This document shows positions 10,185 to 20,200 of a stretch of DNA of 64,000 bases, in pieces. The stretch lies in the NCBI GenBank assembly GCA_029339195.1, contig JAPTJF010000283.1:19070-83069 (forward strand), given 5' to 3'. The notes under the pieces are model-generated. The model ran no database searches. It saw only the letters and a list, made by a program, of their open reading frames with translations, and was not told where the DNA came from. Source of the DNA: Micractinium sp. NFX-FRZ (Eukaryota > Chlorophyta > Trebouxiophyceae > Chlorellales > Chlorellaceae). Both the position numbers and the translations under genes were made by a program. The first letter of the stretch is position 1; each line of letters opens with the position of its first letter.

Positions 10185-13100
10185 ATGGCAAATAACGGCG
10201 AGCTGCCGCAGGAATTGGTGCAGCAACAGGCAGCCGCTGCCGGCGGAGCAGCGGAGGGCGCACCCGCTCAGCAGGCAGGGGGGGCGGTGGCAGCGGTAGC
10301 GGCGGCACCTGCGGCAGGCTGGCAAGGCCAGCAGGAGCAGCAGCAGCACGCAGTGCAGCAGGCTGGAGGGGCTGCAGAGGCTGGCCCTGCAGCAGATGCA
10401 GGGGGAGAAGCAGAGGAGGGTGCGGATGGGGAGGGTCCGGCTGCCAAGCGGCAACGTGTGGCACAGCCCACCTTTTGTTACGAGCCAGCTGGCGCATGCG
10501 ACCTCGTGCTGCGCACCAGCGACGGCAAGCGTGTGGGTGTGCACCGCCTGATTGTGCTCCGCACCTGCGGCTTCTTTAGGGACCTACTGGACGCTTGTGC
10601 AGGGGAGAGCGAGGTGCGTGTGCCTGGGTGCCGGTATGGCCGGCTGGGCGGCTGGGTGGTGGCGGCTGGGTGGTGCAGCCTCTTCGCGGAATCGCTGCCG
10701 GCATGTGCTGGGGAGGAGGAGCTGCGACCGCGTGGGTGCATGTGAGGTTGTTTGAGTGTCGGGTGATGGGTGCTGGGGTGATGGGTACTTAGCACTACTA
10801 CCACGGGATCTCCTGCAGGGGATCTCCTGCAGGGGAGAGCAAGGTGCGCGCGTGTGGGTCAGCCTGCGGGGCAGCAGCTGAAGCCCCAGCTGTCAGGCTT
10901 CAATCATGTCCCCCACCTGTGTGTCCTCTTCCATTCACACAGCTTTCACCTCTCATAATGCTTCCTTGTTGGCAGGTGATGGTGGCGGAGACGTATGACG
11001 AGCTGAGGTCGCAGCTGCTGGACATAATTTACGACCGAAGCGTGGCCATCCAGCCGGCGGCAGCGCTGCAGGTGGGCGGGCGGGCGGGCTTGATGCCAAC
11101 ACACGGCTGTGCGGAGGTCACACGTTCGCGTCTCTCTCAGCACATTCAGGCAGCAGTGCGTTGGGGTGTGTGCGCACATGCGTCGCAAAACAAGAACGGC
11201 GCTGCTTGCCAACGGCAGACCAAAGAAGTGTTGGGGGGCAGGCGGCGCGCACCGGCTGTGCTGCTGCCTACGTGAGCAGCGCGGGCGCTGTGCTGACCAT
11301 GCTGGCCACGTTTGCTTGCTCTGCCCCATGTCCGCTGATGCCCGTCCTCCCATCCTCGTGCCCCTGCCTGGCTGCCCGCCCTCTCCCTCCCGCCACTCCT
11401 TCTTGATGCAGGTCCTCCGGCTGGCCCACTCATGTGCCTCTGCTGCGCCCTGCTCCTCTGCTCATTGAATTTTCACCCTTGCCCCAAAGCCCACGCCTCT
11501 GCACGTCGAACACGCTTCTGCCCCGCTCCCCGAATCCCTGGGCAGGTCTTCCGGCTGGCCGACAAATACGAGGCGCCCACTCTCATGCAGGCTTGCAGGT
11601 GGGCCGGGGGGCGGGGAAGCTAGCAAGAGGGGCCATGCATGTGGGCACTCGGTGGGCACACCAGCAGTGGATGCCTGCCCACCAACCCGTGCTCCGCCTT
11701 GCCTGCCAGCTTATCTGCCTGCCTGCCCACCTCCTGCCACAATGCATCGGCTCCCCCGTCTCGTCCCTGCCTGCCCCTTGCTCAACTCCAATTGGCCCGC
11801 CCCTGCCCGCCCCTGCCCGCCCCTGCCCCTCCCTGCAACTGCCCTGCAGGGCGGTCTTCCTCAGCGACGCCTTCCAGCTGGGCATACCGGAGTGCGGGGC
11901 GGCAGGGTCTGTGGATGGGCACTGCAATTGGATGGACATGGTGGGTGGGTGGGTGGGCGAGGGCTGGGTCGAACCAAGGGGGCAGTGTGGGCGAGGGCTG
12001 GGTCGAACCAAGGGGGCGGTGTGGGCGAGGGCTGGGTCGAACCAANNNNNNNNNNNNNNNNNNNNNNNNNNNNNNNNNNNNNNNNNNNNNNNNNNNNNNN
12101 NNNNNNNNNAAGGGGGCGGTGTGGGCGAGGGCTGGGTCGAACCAAGGGGGCGGTGTGGGCGAGGGCTGGGTCGAACCAAGGGGGCGGTGTGGGCGAGGGC
12201 TGGGTCGAACCAAAGGGGGCGGTGTGGGCGAGGGCTGGGTCGAACCAAAGGGGGCGGTGTGGGCGAGGGCTGGGTCGAACCAAGGGGGCGGTGTGGGCGA
12301 GCGGGTGTGCCGAGCAACGAGGGGCCTGGGGAGCGAGGGAGAGAGAGGTCAGGGAGGGCTCACCCGCCGGGGAGGGCAAGGCAGGTGGTTGGAGGGCACA
12401 CTCGCAGCCTGCACGCTTTGCTGGGTGGTTCGGTGGGGCGCTGAGTGCCTTCCCACCTGCCCCCACGTGCCCCAGCCCGGTCGCTCCTCCTAGTCTAGTC
12501 TTGTTAGTCGTGTATAGTCTCACATCTGGTCGAATTCTAGTCCAGTCTAGTAAGGCTTGGCTTGGCCCTGTCTAGTCTAGGCTAGTCTCGTCGAGTCCAA
12601 TCCCGTCTGGCCTGCTCTATTCCAGTCCATTATGTCTTATTCACATCTCCCACGCACACCCTGCTGGCTGGTGCAGATGGCGCTGGCCTCCAAGCACAAG
12701 TACACCGACCTTTTTGACCAGTGCGCCTCCTTCTTCCTCAGAATGGTGAGTACTTGCACCGTGGGGTGGGCCATGCACGTCAGTAGGGCACCTCAGAACT
12801 GGTACGGACCAGGGGAATCCGAGTGTTCGACGATAACAGCGCGGCGTGATGGTCCTACACTGTCCTACAATGTTGACACAGTATGAGCACACAGCATGAT
12901 TATACTGTGAACAGGAGTCTTGTGTGCACAGCGCCCCCTCACCCGACCTCCTGTGTACCCTCGCCGCCCCCGCCCCGCCCCTTTCCACACACGCTGCCAC
13001 GCCTGCAGTGCCAGGAGCGGCCCGCCCTCGCCCTGGAAAGCTTCCACCGCGACCGCTCCCTGCTGCCCGACCTGGAGAGGAACGACCTGCTGGTGCTGCT

Positions 13101-13829
13101 GCTGGGCCTGGCCAAGTGCGCGCTGCGCATGGACAGCAAGGCGAGTTGGCAGCGGCAGGGCAGGGGCACAGGGGGCACCAGGGAGAGGGAGGGAGAGGGG
13201 GGACAGGGCACGGGAAGGTGCTTGGCTCAGGCAGCAGCCCTGAGGGACCTGCAGCTCCCTCTGCCCACTCAGGCCCTCCCCTCCCTCCTGCCTGGTGGCC
13301 CCCTGTGCCGCTGCCCTGCTGCTTCCAACTCAGGCCCTCCCCTCCCCTCCCTCTGCCTCCCTCCTGCTGCTTTGTGGTTGCGTCTGCAGACCGGCGAGGA
13401 GCTGAAGGCGGCCCAGAAGGCGCTGAAGGAGAGCCAGAAGGAGGCGGAGGTGCTGAAGAAGAAGGTGGGGCGAACTGGGGGGCCGGGTTCAGCCTTGGGT
13501 GGTTGAGGGAGGGTGCGTAGTGGGTGGGCGGCGGTGGGAGGGTCAGCCTTGGCGAGGGTGGGCGGTGGGAGGGTGAATGGTGGGAGGATTGGTGGTGGGA
13601 GGGTCAGCGGTGGGTGGCTTGCCCCTGCCTCTCCCGGTGAGCTGCACATCTAGTAGGCAGGAACGCCTCCCACCCGAAGCTGCCCGCCTGTTGCCCCGCT
13701 TGCCAGCCTCACTTCCGCCCGCCCGCCCTGCCTGTTGCTGGCGCAGCTGGAGGCCAAGAACGGCTCCTACCTGAAGCTGCTGAGCAAGTACAACCGGCTG
13801 GTGGGCAAGTGCGAGAAGCACAAGGTGAG

Positions 13830-13861
<32 letters not shown>

Positions 13862-13999
13862 CCCTGCCTGGCTTGACAGACAGACTGCCTGGTCGAGCGA
13901 GTTGTGCAAGGAGAAAAACATGGCGAGGGGGCAGGGAGCAGGAGGGAGAATGGCCAGGCAGGCAATTTGCAGGCAGGCTGGCAGGGAGCAGGGGGTCGG

Positions 14000-14071
<72 letters not shown>

Positions 14072-14395
14072 CTCCTTTCAGCGTTGCTTGCTGGGCCGCT
14101 GGCTGCACACACACGTCGCTTGCCGGCTCTGAGCCCCGGCTGCATGCCTGCATTACCTGCATGCATTTGATGGTCACCCTTTCCTGCCATGCAACTACCC
14201 CATTCCCTCCTCCCTCCCTCCCTCTCGCAGGTGACCTGGCACAAGGAGGTGGAGCCCGTGAAGAAAGGGGGCAAGAAGCGGGCAGCGGCAGGGGGTGGCG
14301 CAGCGCAGGCAGCGGGGGCAGCGGGGGCAGCGGAGGACCCTTTGGAGGCGGCCGGTGCTGCCGCGGCCGCCCTGTTTGGTGCCATGGCTCAGTAG
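10185..14395 (+). CDS. BTB/POZ-domain protein with C-terminal basic coiled region, 395 aa
   Basis: Nine exons: 10185-10613, 10976-11071, 11546-11598, 11850-11940, 12677-12745, 13009-13140, 13390-13464, 13747-13824 and 14231-14395. Intron 6 has a GC donor (AAG|GCGAGT). Residues 1-95 are Ala/Gln/Gly-rich with a small basic patch (KRQR), possibly nuclear. A BTB fold starts near residue 105 (DLVLRTSDGKRVGVHRLIVL, then FFRDLL) and runs through exons 2-4. A helical BACK-like region follows, then a Lys/Glu-rich coil (exons 7-8) and a Lys-rich tail before an Ala-rich end. BTB proteins dimerise and often act as CUL3 ubiquitin-ligase adaptors; no MATH, kelch or zinc-finger domain is visible, so the substrate is unknown. 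Intron 3 holds a decoy acceptor and intron 4 a minisatellite with an assembly gap. The start is supported by frame continuity; an upstream in-frame extension cannot be excluded. Confidence 0.82.
11409..11432 (+). repeat. Decoy copy of the exon 3 acceptor in BTB intron 2
   Basis: CAGGTCCTCCGGCTGGCCCAC at about 11409 nearly repeats the true junction CAGGTCTTCCGGCTGGCCGAC (exon 3 starts at 11546), 134 bp upstream. Similarity stops soon after, so only the junction is duplicated. Confidence 0.75.
11954..12300 (+). repeat. 34-35 bp GC-rich minisatellite in BTB intron 4
   Basis: Tandem units of GGGCGAGGGCTGGGTCGAACC plus AAGGGGGCGGTGT, 34 or 35 bp long, differing mainly by one extra A. About eight complete or partial units are visible around a run of N. 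It follows the exon 4 donor (ATG|GTGGGT, 11941) directly. The reading frame stays open through it, but the composition is not protein-like. Confidence 0.9.
12046..12109. other. Assembly gap (64 N) inside the minisatellite
   Basis: A run of 64 N with the same repeat unit on both sides. The true array length is therefore unknown. Confidence 0.98.
12490..12640 (+). repeat. TAGTC/CTAGT-rich degenerate repeat in BTB intron 4
   Basis: About 150 bp built from short variants such as TAGTCTAGTC, CTAGTCCAGTC and TAGTCTAGGC. It is less GC-rich than its surroundings and lies just upstream of the exon 5 acceptor at 12676. It does not resemble any other sequence in the window. Confidence 0.75.
13998..14072 (+). 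repeat. GGCA microsatellite, about 18 units, BTB intron 8
   Basis: An uninterrupted GGCA tract inside intron 8 (13825-14230). A shorter GGCT tract lies at the start of the same intron. Confidence 0.95.
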
Positions 14396-14812
14396 CCAAG
14401 GTCCCAGCAGCCGGGGTGGCAGGTGACGCGGTCCAGGCAGGCAGGGGGGTGCTGCAGGGGTGCTGTTTGCGGCTGTGCCATGCCGTGGCACTCGGTTGGC
14501 CAGGCATGCAATGGCTGCATGCCGCTGGACGATGCATTCCACCGCCGTCTCGATGGGCACAAGTTTAGTGTCATCAGTTGTAACTAATTGTATGCTTGTG
14601 AGCAATCCGCCGATATCTCGTTGACAGAGGTGGAACGCAATTGTACAAGTACATCGTGACAAACACAGTCAAAACCACCCGGTGCATGCACATGAACAGT
14701 GGCGTAAGCAGCGGCTGCTCACGCAGCTGAGAACAACCCAAGCGTTGGGCGCACAAGCGCGCTTGCAGGCTGTCTTGTGTGTGGGAGGTGCCGGAAGCGC
14801 TTGCACTCGCGC
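14396..14812. other. Intergenic between converging genes
   Basis: 417 bp between the stop codons of the BTB gene (+) and the coiled-coil gene (-). A TGTAA at 14579-14583 lies 184 bp after the BTB stop and is its likely polyadenylation signal. No matching minus-strand motif was found for the coiled-coil gene. Confidence 0.5.
14579..14583 (+). promoter_or_regulatory. TGTAA polyadenylation motif of the BTB gene
   Basis: TGTAA lies 184 bp after the stop at 14393-14395, a plausible 3' UTR length. Confidence 0.5.
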
Positions 14813-16798
14813 TTACGCCGCCGAGGTCAGCGCCCCGGGCCGCGGCCGCATGCCCAGCACCTGCACCAGCCGCGCCTCGATGCCGCCCAGCATGGGCACC
14901 AGTGCCGCCTGCATCTGGCTGCTGCTCTGCGCCGCCCGCGTCAGCTCCATACACAGCGCCCTGCAGCCGGGGCGGGGCACAGCCAGGGCAGGCAGGTCAA
15001 GCGGGGCGGATACAGCAGCGGGGCGGACACAGCACATGCGGCAAACCACATGCACTGCGGCCAGCAGCCCAGCCTGCCCAGCCGGTCACATTGCCCAGAC
15101 TGCCCCGCCGCTCTCCACGCCGCTCTGCCCACCTGCGTGCACTGCCTGCCTACCCACCTGACTTGCAGGTCCAGCTGCGCGCTCTTTGCCTTCTCCAGCA
15201 GCAGCTCCCGCTCAAATCGCTGGCACAGCGCCGCCAGCGCGCTGCTATCCCCTCCGCCGCCCACCCCCGCCGCAGCAGAGGGCTCCGCTGCGGCGTCCGC
15301 GCTGGGCCCCGCTGCCGCGTGCGCTGCAAGCGCAGCCGCTGCCGCCGCCGTGCCTGCAGCGGCGCTGCTGCTGAGGCCATCGTCAGCGGTGGTGCTGGCG
15401 GGGCCGCCGCTGCCAGGTGGCGCTGCAGCGGGGACGCTCCACGTGGCGCTTTCCTCCAGAAGGTCCTTCAGGCGCTCGTTCTGAGCCAGGCTGTCCTGCG
15501 CCTGCGCCTCCCACTTGGCGGCCACATCACGCATCTGTGCCACCACCTGCACAGCACAGCACGGCACAGCACGGCACAGCTGTATGTGAGCATAGGATCT
15601 GAGGGGGAGGGCGAGAGGCAAACACCGCCTTCACGTCATGGCGCAGCATGCCGCCCCCCCACCCCACCTTCCAGTTGCACCGCCTTACCCCTGCAAGCGG
15701 TGCATTGCCAATGGATGAACAGCCGCTCCTCCCCAACACCCTCCCCAACACCCTCCCACCTGCCTCCCACCTGCACCTCGCCTTCCCCCTCCCGACACCT
15801 CACCTCTGCCAGCGCTGCATTGTCAGTGGACAGCCGCTCCACCTCGGCTGCCTGCGCATCAAACGCTCCAATCAGCTTGTCCCGGCTGGCCTTGAGCGCA
15901 CCGATGCGCTGGTGCAGCGCGGCCACGGCGGCGGCAGCACCCACGTCGCCGCCGCTGCCGCCGCCCGCCAGTGCCCCTTCCAAGCTTGCAGCCGATGCCG
16001 ACTCCTGGAGGCCGCCCGCAGCACCGCTGCCGCCCGTCTCCTTGCCCTCCTTGCCGCCGCCCTTGCCGCCCTTGCCCTCCAGCTTCTTGATGCGCTGCTG
16101 CGCTTTGAGCAGCTTCTCCGTAGCTGACACCGCCTCCCGCTCGGCTGCCTCCAGAGTGCGCACCAGCTCCTCGCTTCGCTGCCGCTCCCTGTCCAGCTCA
16201 GCAAGCAGGATCTCCGCATCCCGCTCGTAACTGTCGCCCTCGGTGCTCCCCCGCGCCAGCCGCCCCCGCGCCTCCACTTGGGTGCTGGCCCCGGCAGCAG
16301 CCGCGGCTGCAGGGGCGGCGGCGGAGGCGGCGGGTGCCACCTCACGCTGCGCCTCCAGCAGCTGCTGCTTTAGGGCAGCTGCCGCTGTCTCTGCCCGCAG
16401 CTGCTCCTCCTCTGCCTCCAGGGCGCGCCTCTCAGCTGCCAGCAAGGCTGCGGCCAGCTCGTCGCGGGCGCGCTGTCGGGGGGGTGGAAGTGGGAGGGGC
16501 AGCGGGCGGCGGAGGGCGTGAATTGTGCGCAGTGCACGAGGCAGGCGGGGCAACCAATGAGCGGCAGGGGGAGGTCTTAAACACTCCTAGATGTACGTCA
16601 CCATTGTAGGCACGCTTGCTGGTGGCACCCCACTGCTTGGCCCGCCCTCACCTGCAGCCGATTTCGATCGGCGGCGACAGCCTCCACCGCCTCCTCCGCC
16701 TGGCGGCGCAACAACTGCTCTTCGCCCAGCTGCTCCCGCAGGCGCTCCACCTGCACACGCAGCTGCTCCAGCTCCGCCGCAGCGGCCTCGCCGCCCAT
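14813..16798 (-). CDS. Coiled-coil protein, 450 aa, unknown function
   Basis: Four minus-strand exons: 16652-16798, 15804-16472, 15158-15546 and 14813-14960. Phases agree and the stop is TAA. The ATG at 16796-16798 is the first in-frame ATG. Exon 1 is a Leu/Glu/Gln heptad helix (LEQLRVQVERLREQLGEEQL). Exon 2 continues as a long Ala/Glu/Arg coil with EELVRTLEAAEREAV and a Lys-rich KKLEGKGGKGGGKEGK stretch. Exon 3 has another helix around ERLKDLLEES and an Ala-rich linker. Exon 4 ends with a helix starting CMELTRAAQSSSQMQ. No enzymatic domain, signal peptide or membrane helix is visible. A structural or scaffolding role is an inference from the coiled coil. The 5' exon lies inside the segmental duplication, and a broken copy of it sits at 24042-24195. 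Confidence 0.75.
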
Positions 16799-17278
16799 CC
16801 GCTTTCGAGGGGCCAGTTGAGCGGCGGTCGCACGGAAGAAGCCCAGGGGCTGCGGGATGCTCGCAGGTAGCCAGAAGAGTAGGATTGAAGGCAATCAATG
16901 CGCATGTGGGGCTTGAAGAGTGGAGCGAGCAGGACAGGCCGGCAGGACGGCGGCGGCGCTGAGCGCACAACATGCCGCCCCGTCAGTGCTCTCCCACACT
17001 TTCGTCTCCTTTGTTCACATTTACACGACTGCTTCAGTTTTTTTCATTATACATCCCACTCCATGTTAGGCGGATTGGCGAGTGACGGATTGGGGGGGGG
17101 GGTACATAGGCACAGGAAAGTTGTGCGTCATCAGTTGAGCGTAGGAGCGAAATATGGTCGAGTAAAGGCAGGCAGTGTACGCTTTGTGCGACAGCAGTGC
17201 CCAGGCTTGTGCTGATTATGTCATAAGGATAAGTGGTTTCGAAATAAATTATTCAAAAGTTGTGAAAAGCAGTGCACA
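16799..17278. other. Spacer between coiled-coil gene and receptor-kinase A
   Basis: 480 bp. It should hold the promoter of the coiled-coil gene (-) and the 3' UTR of receptor kinase A (-). TTACA at 17021-17025 is TGTAA on the minus strand, about 255 bp after the receptor-kinase stop. A G9 tract occurs near 17093. Confidence 0.45.
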
Positions 17279-20200
17279 TCAAAACTCGAGGCAGGTGTCC
17301 TCGGCACGCAGCCGCTGCAGGGCCTGCTCCGCTGTGGGCCTCAGCGCCGGGTTCTTTTGGATACAGTCCTCTATCAACTCCCGAGTGCTCTGCAGGAGAC
17401 AACAGCGGAAGTTCAGAGGCCTTTAGACATCCCTGCACTGAAGTGCAAGCCAGCAGCCGCCCCTGCTGCCTGTGCACCTGTCGGCCGTTTCCCATCCTGC
17501 ACGTCCTGCCCCGCCCTGCCCCACGCCACCCCGTCACACCTGGGAGCATTCTGCAGGGACGTGGGGCAGGCGCCACGTGCCGCGCTGCCCGGTCACAGTG
17601 CGCGTAATCAGCTGCATCAGTATCACTCCGAAGCTAAACAGGTCCGCTGCCAGCGTGCACCGCTCGCCCATCAGCTGCTCTGGGGCTGCACGGCAGAGGG
17701 ACACGCACAGAGGCAGCGGAGTCCTAACCAGTGCACATCAAGCGTGGCAAGTGAGCAGTCAGGCGGCCAGGCGGGCAGGCAGGCGGGCAGGTAGGTGTGC
17801 AGGCGGGCAGGTCACCTGCGTACAACGGTGAGCACGCGCGTAGGGTGCAGGCGCTGCTGTGCACGACTTGCGACACGCCCAGGTCCCCGAGGCAGGCCCG
17901 CAGGTCTTGAGTCAGCAGCACGTTGCTGCACACACGCCGTAAGCAAGGTTGGGCGGGGTGGGAAGAAAGGAAATGGAGACATGGGCAGGTCAGCCAGCTG
18001 CCTGCTGCGCCCTGTGCTGGCTGCCCGCCCTGCCTGCCTGCAGGATGTCAGTGTGCGCCTGCCAGCATCAGAAGCGCAGCGCCAACCCACCCATTGCTGG
18101 CAGCTGCGCTTGCATTCACCTGGGCTTGAGGTCGCCATGAAGCACACGCAGCTCGGTGTGCAGGAAATGCAGGCCTTCGGCAATGTCCAGCGCCACCTGT
18201 CGGCCCCTGCACGCACAACACAGCAGGGACGCCAAGGTGCAGCAGGCAGGGCAGGCAGGCTCAGCAGCACAACGTGCGACGCCACCGGTCGCCCCGTGCC
18301 AGTCCAGCAGGACAGCTCACGCAAATACGAGTGCGCAGGGCAGCTAACTCAAACAGCAGTGCCCCAAATGGTGCCCAACAAGCGTGTTGGCTTGCTGGCT
18401 TGCACTTGCAATGTATGCTGAGCAACGCTGACCTGCATCCTGCATTCTGCCACCTCCCAGCCGCACATTTGTCCTCTGGCCCCACCTACCCTGCATCCCA
18501 GCGCAGCTTCTCTTTAGTGTCGGTGCACTGAAGTGCCTTCTGCAGCGACCCACCCCGCATAAATGCCATGACCAGCATCAACACTTGGCCCTGCAGCACA
18601 ATGTAAGCCACGGGCATGTTGGTGGCAGGCACTACGCAGCATGTCCATTTTCTTGTGACGTCCCAACCTGCGGCACCCGTGGGCACATGCAAATGCACGG
18701 CTGCACTGAAGCATCCCAAGCTACGAAGGCAGCGGGCCGCACAACACGTGTGGCAAAGGCTCCACGCAGCTCTTGCACCCGCCCCCACACTCCTCTACGC
18801 CGCCCCGCGCACCTTCACGGCCACGCCATACAGTGGCAAGATGCGCTGGTGTACGCAGCGGCGCAGCACTGCCACCTCATGCCACACATTGTGCGAGTCG
18901 ATTCCCCCGCCCAGCTCAAATACCTGCGGGCAGCACACCATTGTCACTACATGTGACCTCCACAGCTCCAGCTGTCACTAGACTGGGGGTTAAGGATCTG
19001 CCACAGAAAAAATGTCCTCCATCACTGTCTGTCAGCAGGATGCAAGCAAGCAAAATAACACACGGCAAAGAAGAGCCTTCTGGCTACCCATGGCGGCCGA
19101 ACCGCAGGTCGCAAGTGCAGCTGCCGGCACCGATGTCGGCATGTGATTGCATGGGCAAACCACAGTGTGTCCACTCACCTTGACTGCTACTGGGTTGCCC
19201 TCCTGCATTCTGCCTAGGTACACAGCAGCCTGTGCCCCCGCCCCCAGCACCACCGCATTGCCCTGAGCATCGGTGACAAGCTGCGCAGCAAGGGGAGCGG
19301 GCAGGGGTGGAACGCCCGGACGTTTGAAAGAGGTGCCCCAACGAAGATTCCAAAACAGGTGCAATTTGGTGGAGAGCAGGGGCTGCAGCCAGTGAGAGGG
19401 CCTCCACCCCACCTGGGGCTCCGCCGGCCTGGCATGCGCAGTGCAAAATGACCAAAACAGGCGCATTCTAGGCAGCTTTGAGACAGCTTCTGCAGGCACC
19501 CAACCACCCACCTCAAGCTCCCCGGGTTGCAACCGCAGGGAGAGGGTGTCCAGGCCCCACCGACGAGTGGCGGCGACCGCATGCGTGCTTCCATTGTTCG
19601 CAGCGCCTGCGCCGTCCCCGCCACCGCCACTGGCCCCCATGCCACTCGCCCTCCTTGCACGCTCCTCCTCAACGCCCCAGGTCTGACAGGGTGCGGCCCC
19701 CTGACCGGGCACCAAACCGTGTGCTAATCTTGGCGTCAGGTCGTCCAAGGGAAGCATCTCGAGGGGGCGCCCGTCCGTCATCACTGCCTGTAATAGCCCA
19801 GTGATGCGCAGTAAGCAGCGGTCCCGACCGCTGTCCCGCTCCCCGCTGCTGCCGGCTGCAGAGGGCGGGTGCGCTGGGGGCCGCAAACTCGTGCTGCTGC
19901 TGTTGCTGCCCTGCTGATCTCGCAGCAGCAGCAGCAACTCCTGCTCCCAGTGAGACGTGTGCTGCCACCGGCGGCGCCGCCACAGCACGCGGCCAGCCGT
20001 CACGCCTGCTGCCACCAGCGCGGCAAGTGGCAGCAGCGCTGCCAGGCTGGCAGCCAGCAACCACAGCGTGGCCCAGCTGCGGTGGTCGTGCGAGACGCGC
20101 CTTTCGTCCTCAGATTCGTCGAGCAAATAAGGGAAGGCATGCGAAGCACACTGGGGCAGCCGACCAGCTACCGCCGTGCCTTTGAGTCCCCTGTGCAAGG

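Noticed and set aside
11941..12676. Minisatellite read as a coding repeat (EGWVEP-type units)
   Set aside because: All three frames stay open because the unit lacks stops, but the exon 4 donor precedes it, the next BTB exon joins across it in phase, and unit-length variation shifts the frame.
13998..14072. GGCA tract read as repeated RQAGRQAG peptide
   Set aside because: It lies within intron 8, whose flanking exons join in frame; the reading is a by-product of the microsatellite.
17990..18060. Extra exon in receptor-kinase A intron 13
   Set aside because: Locally open, but the corresponding intron of copy B is unrelated in sequence and both genes join in phase without it.
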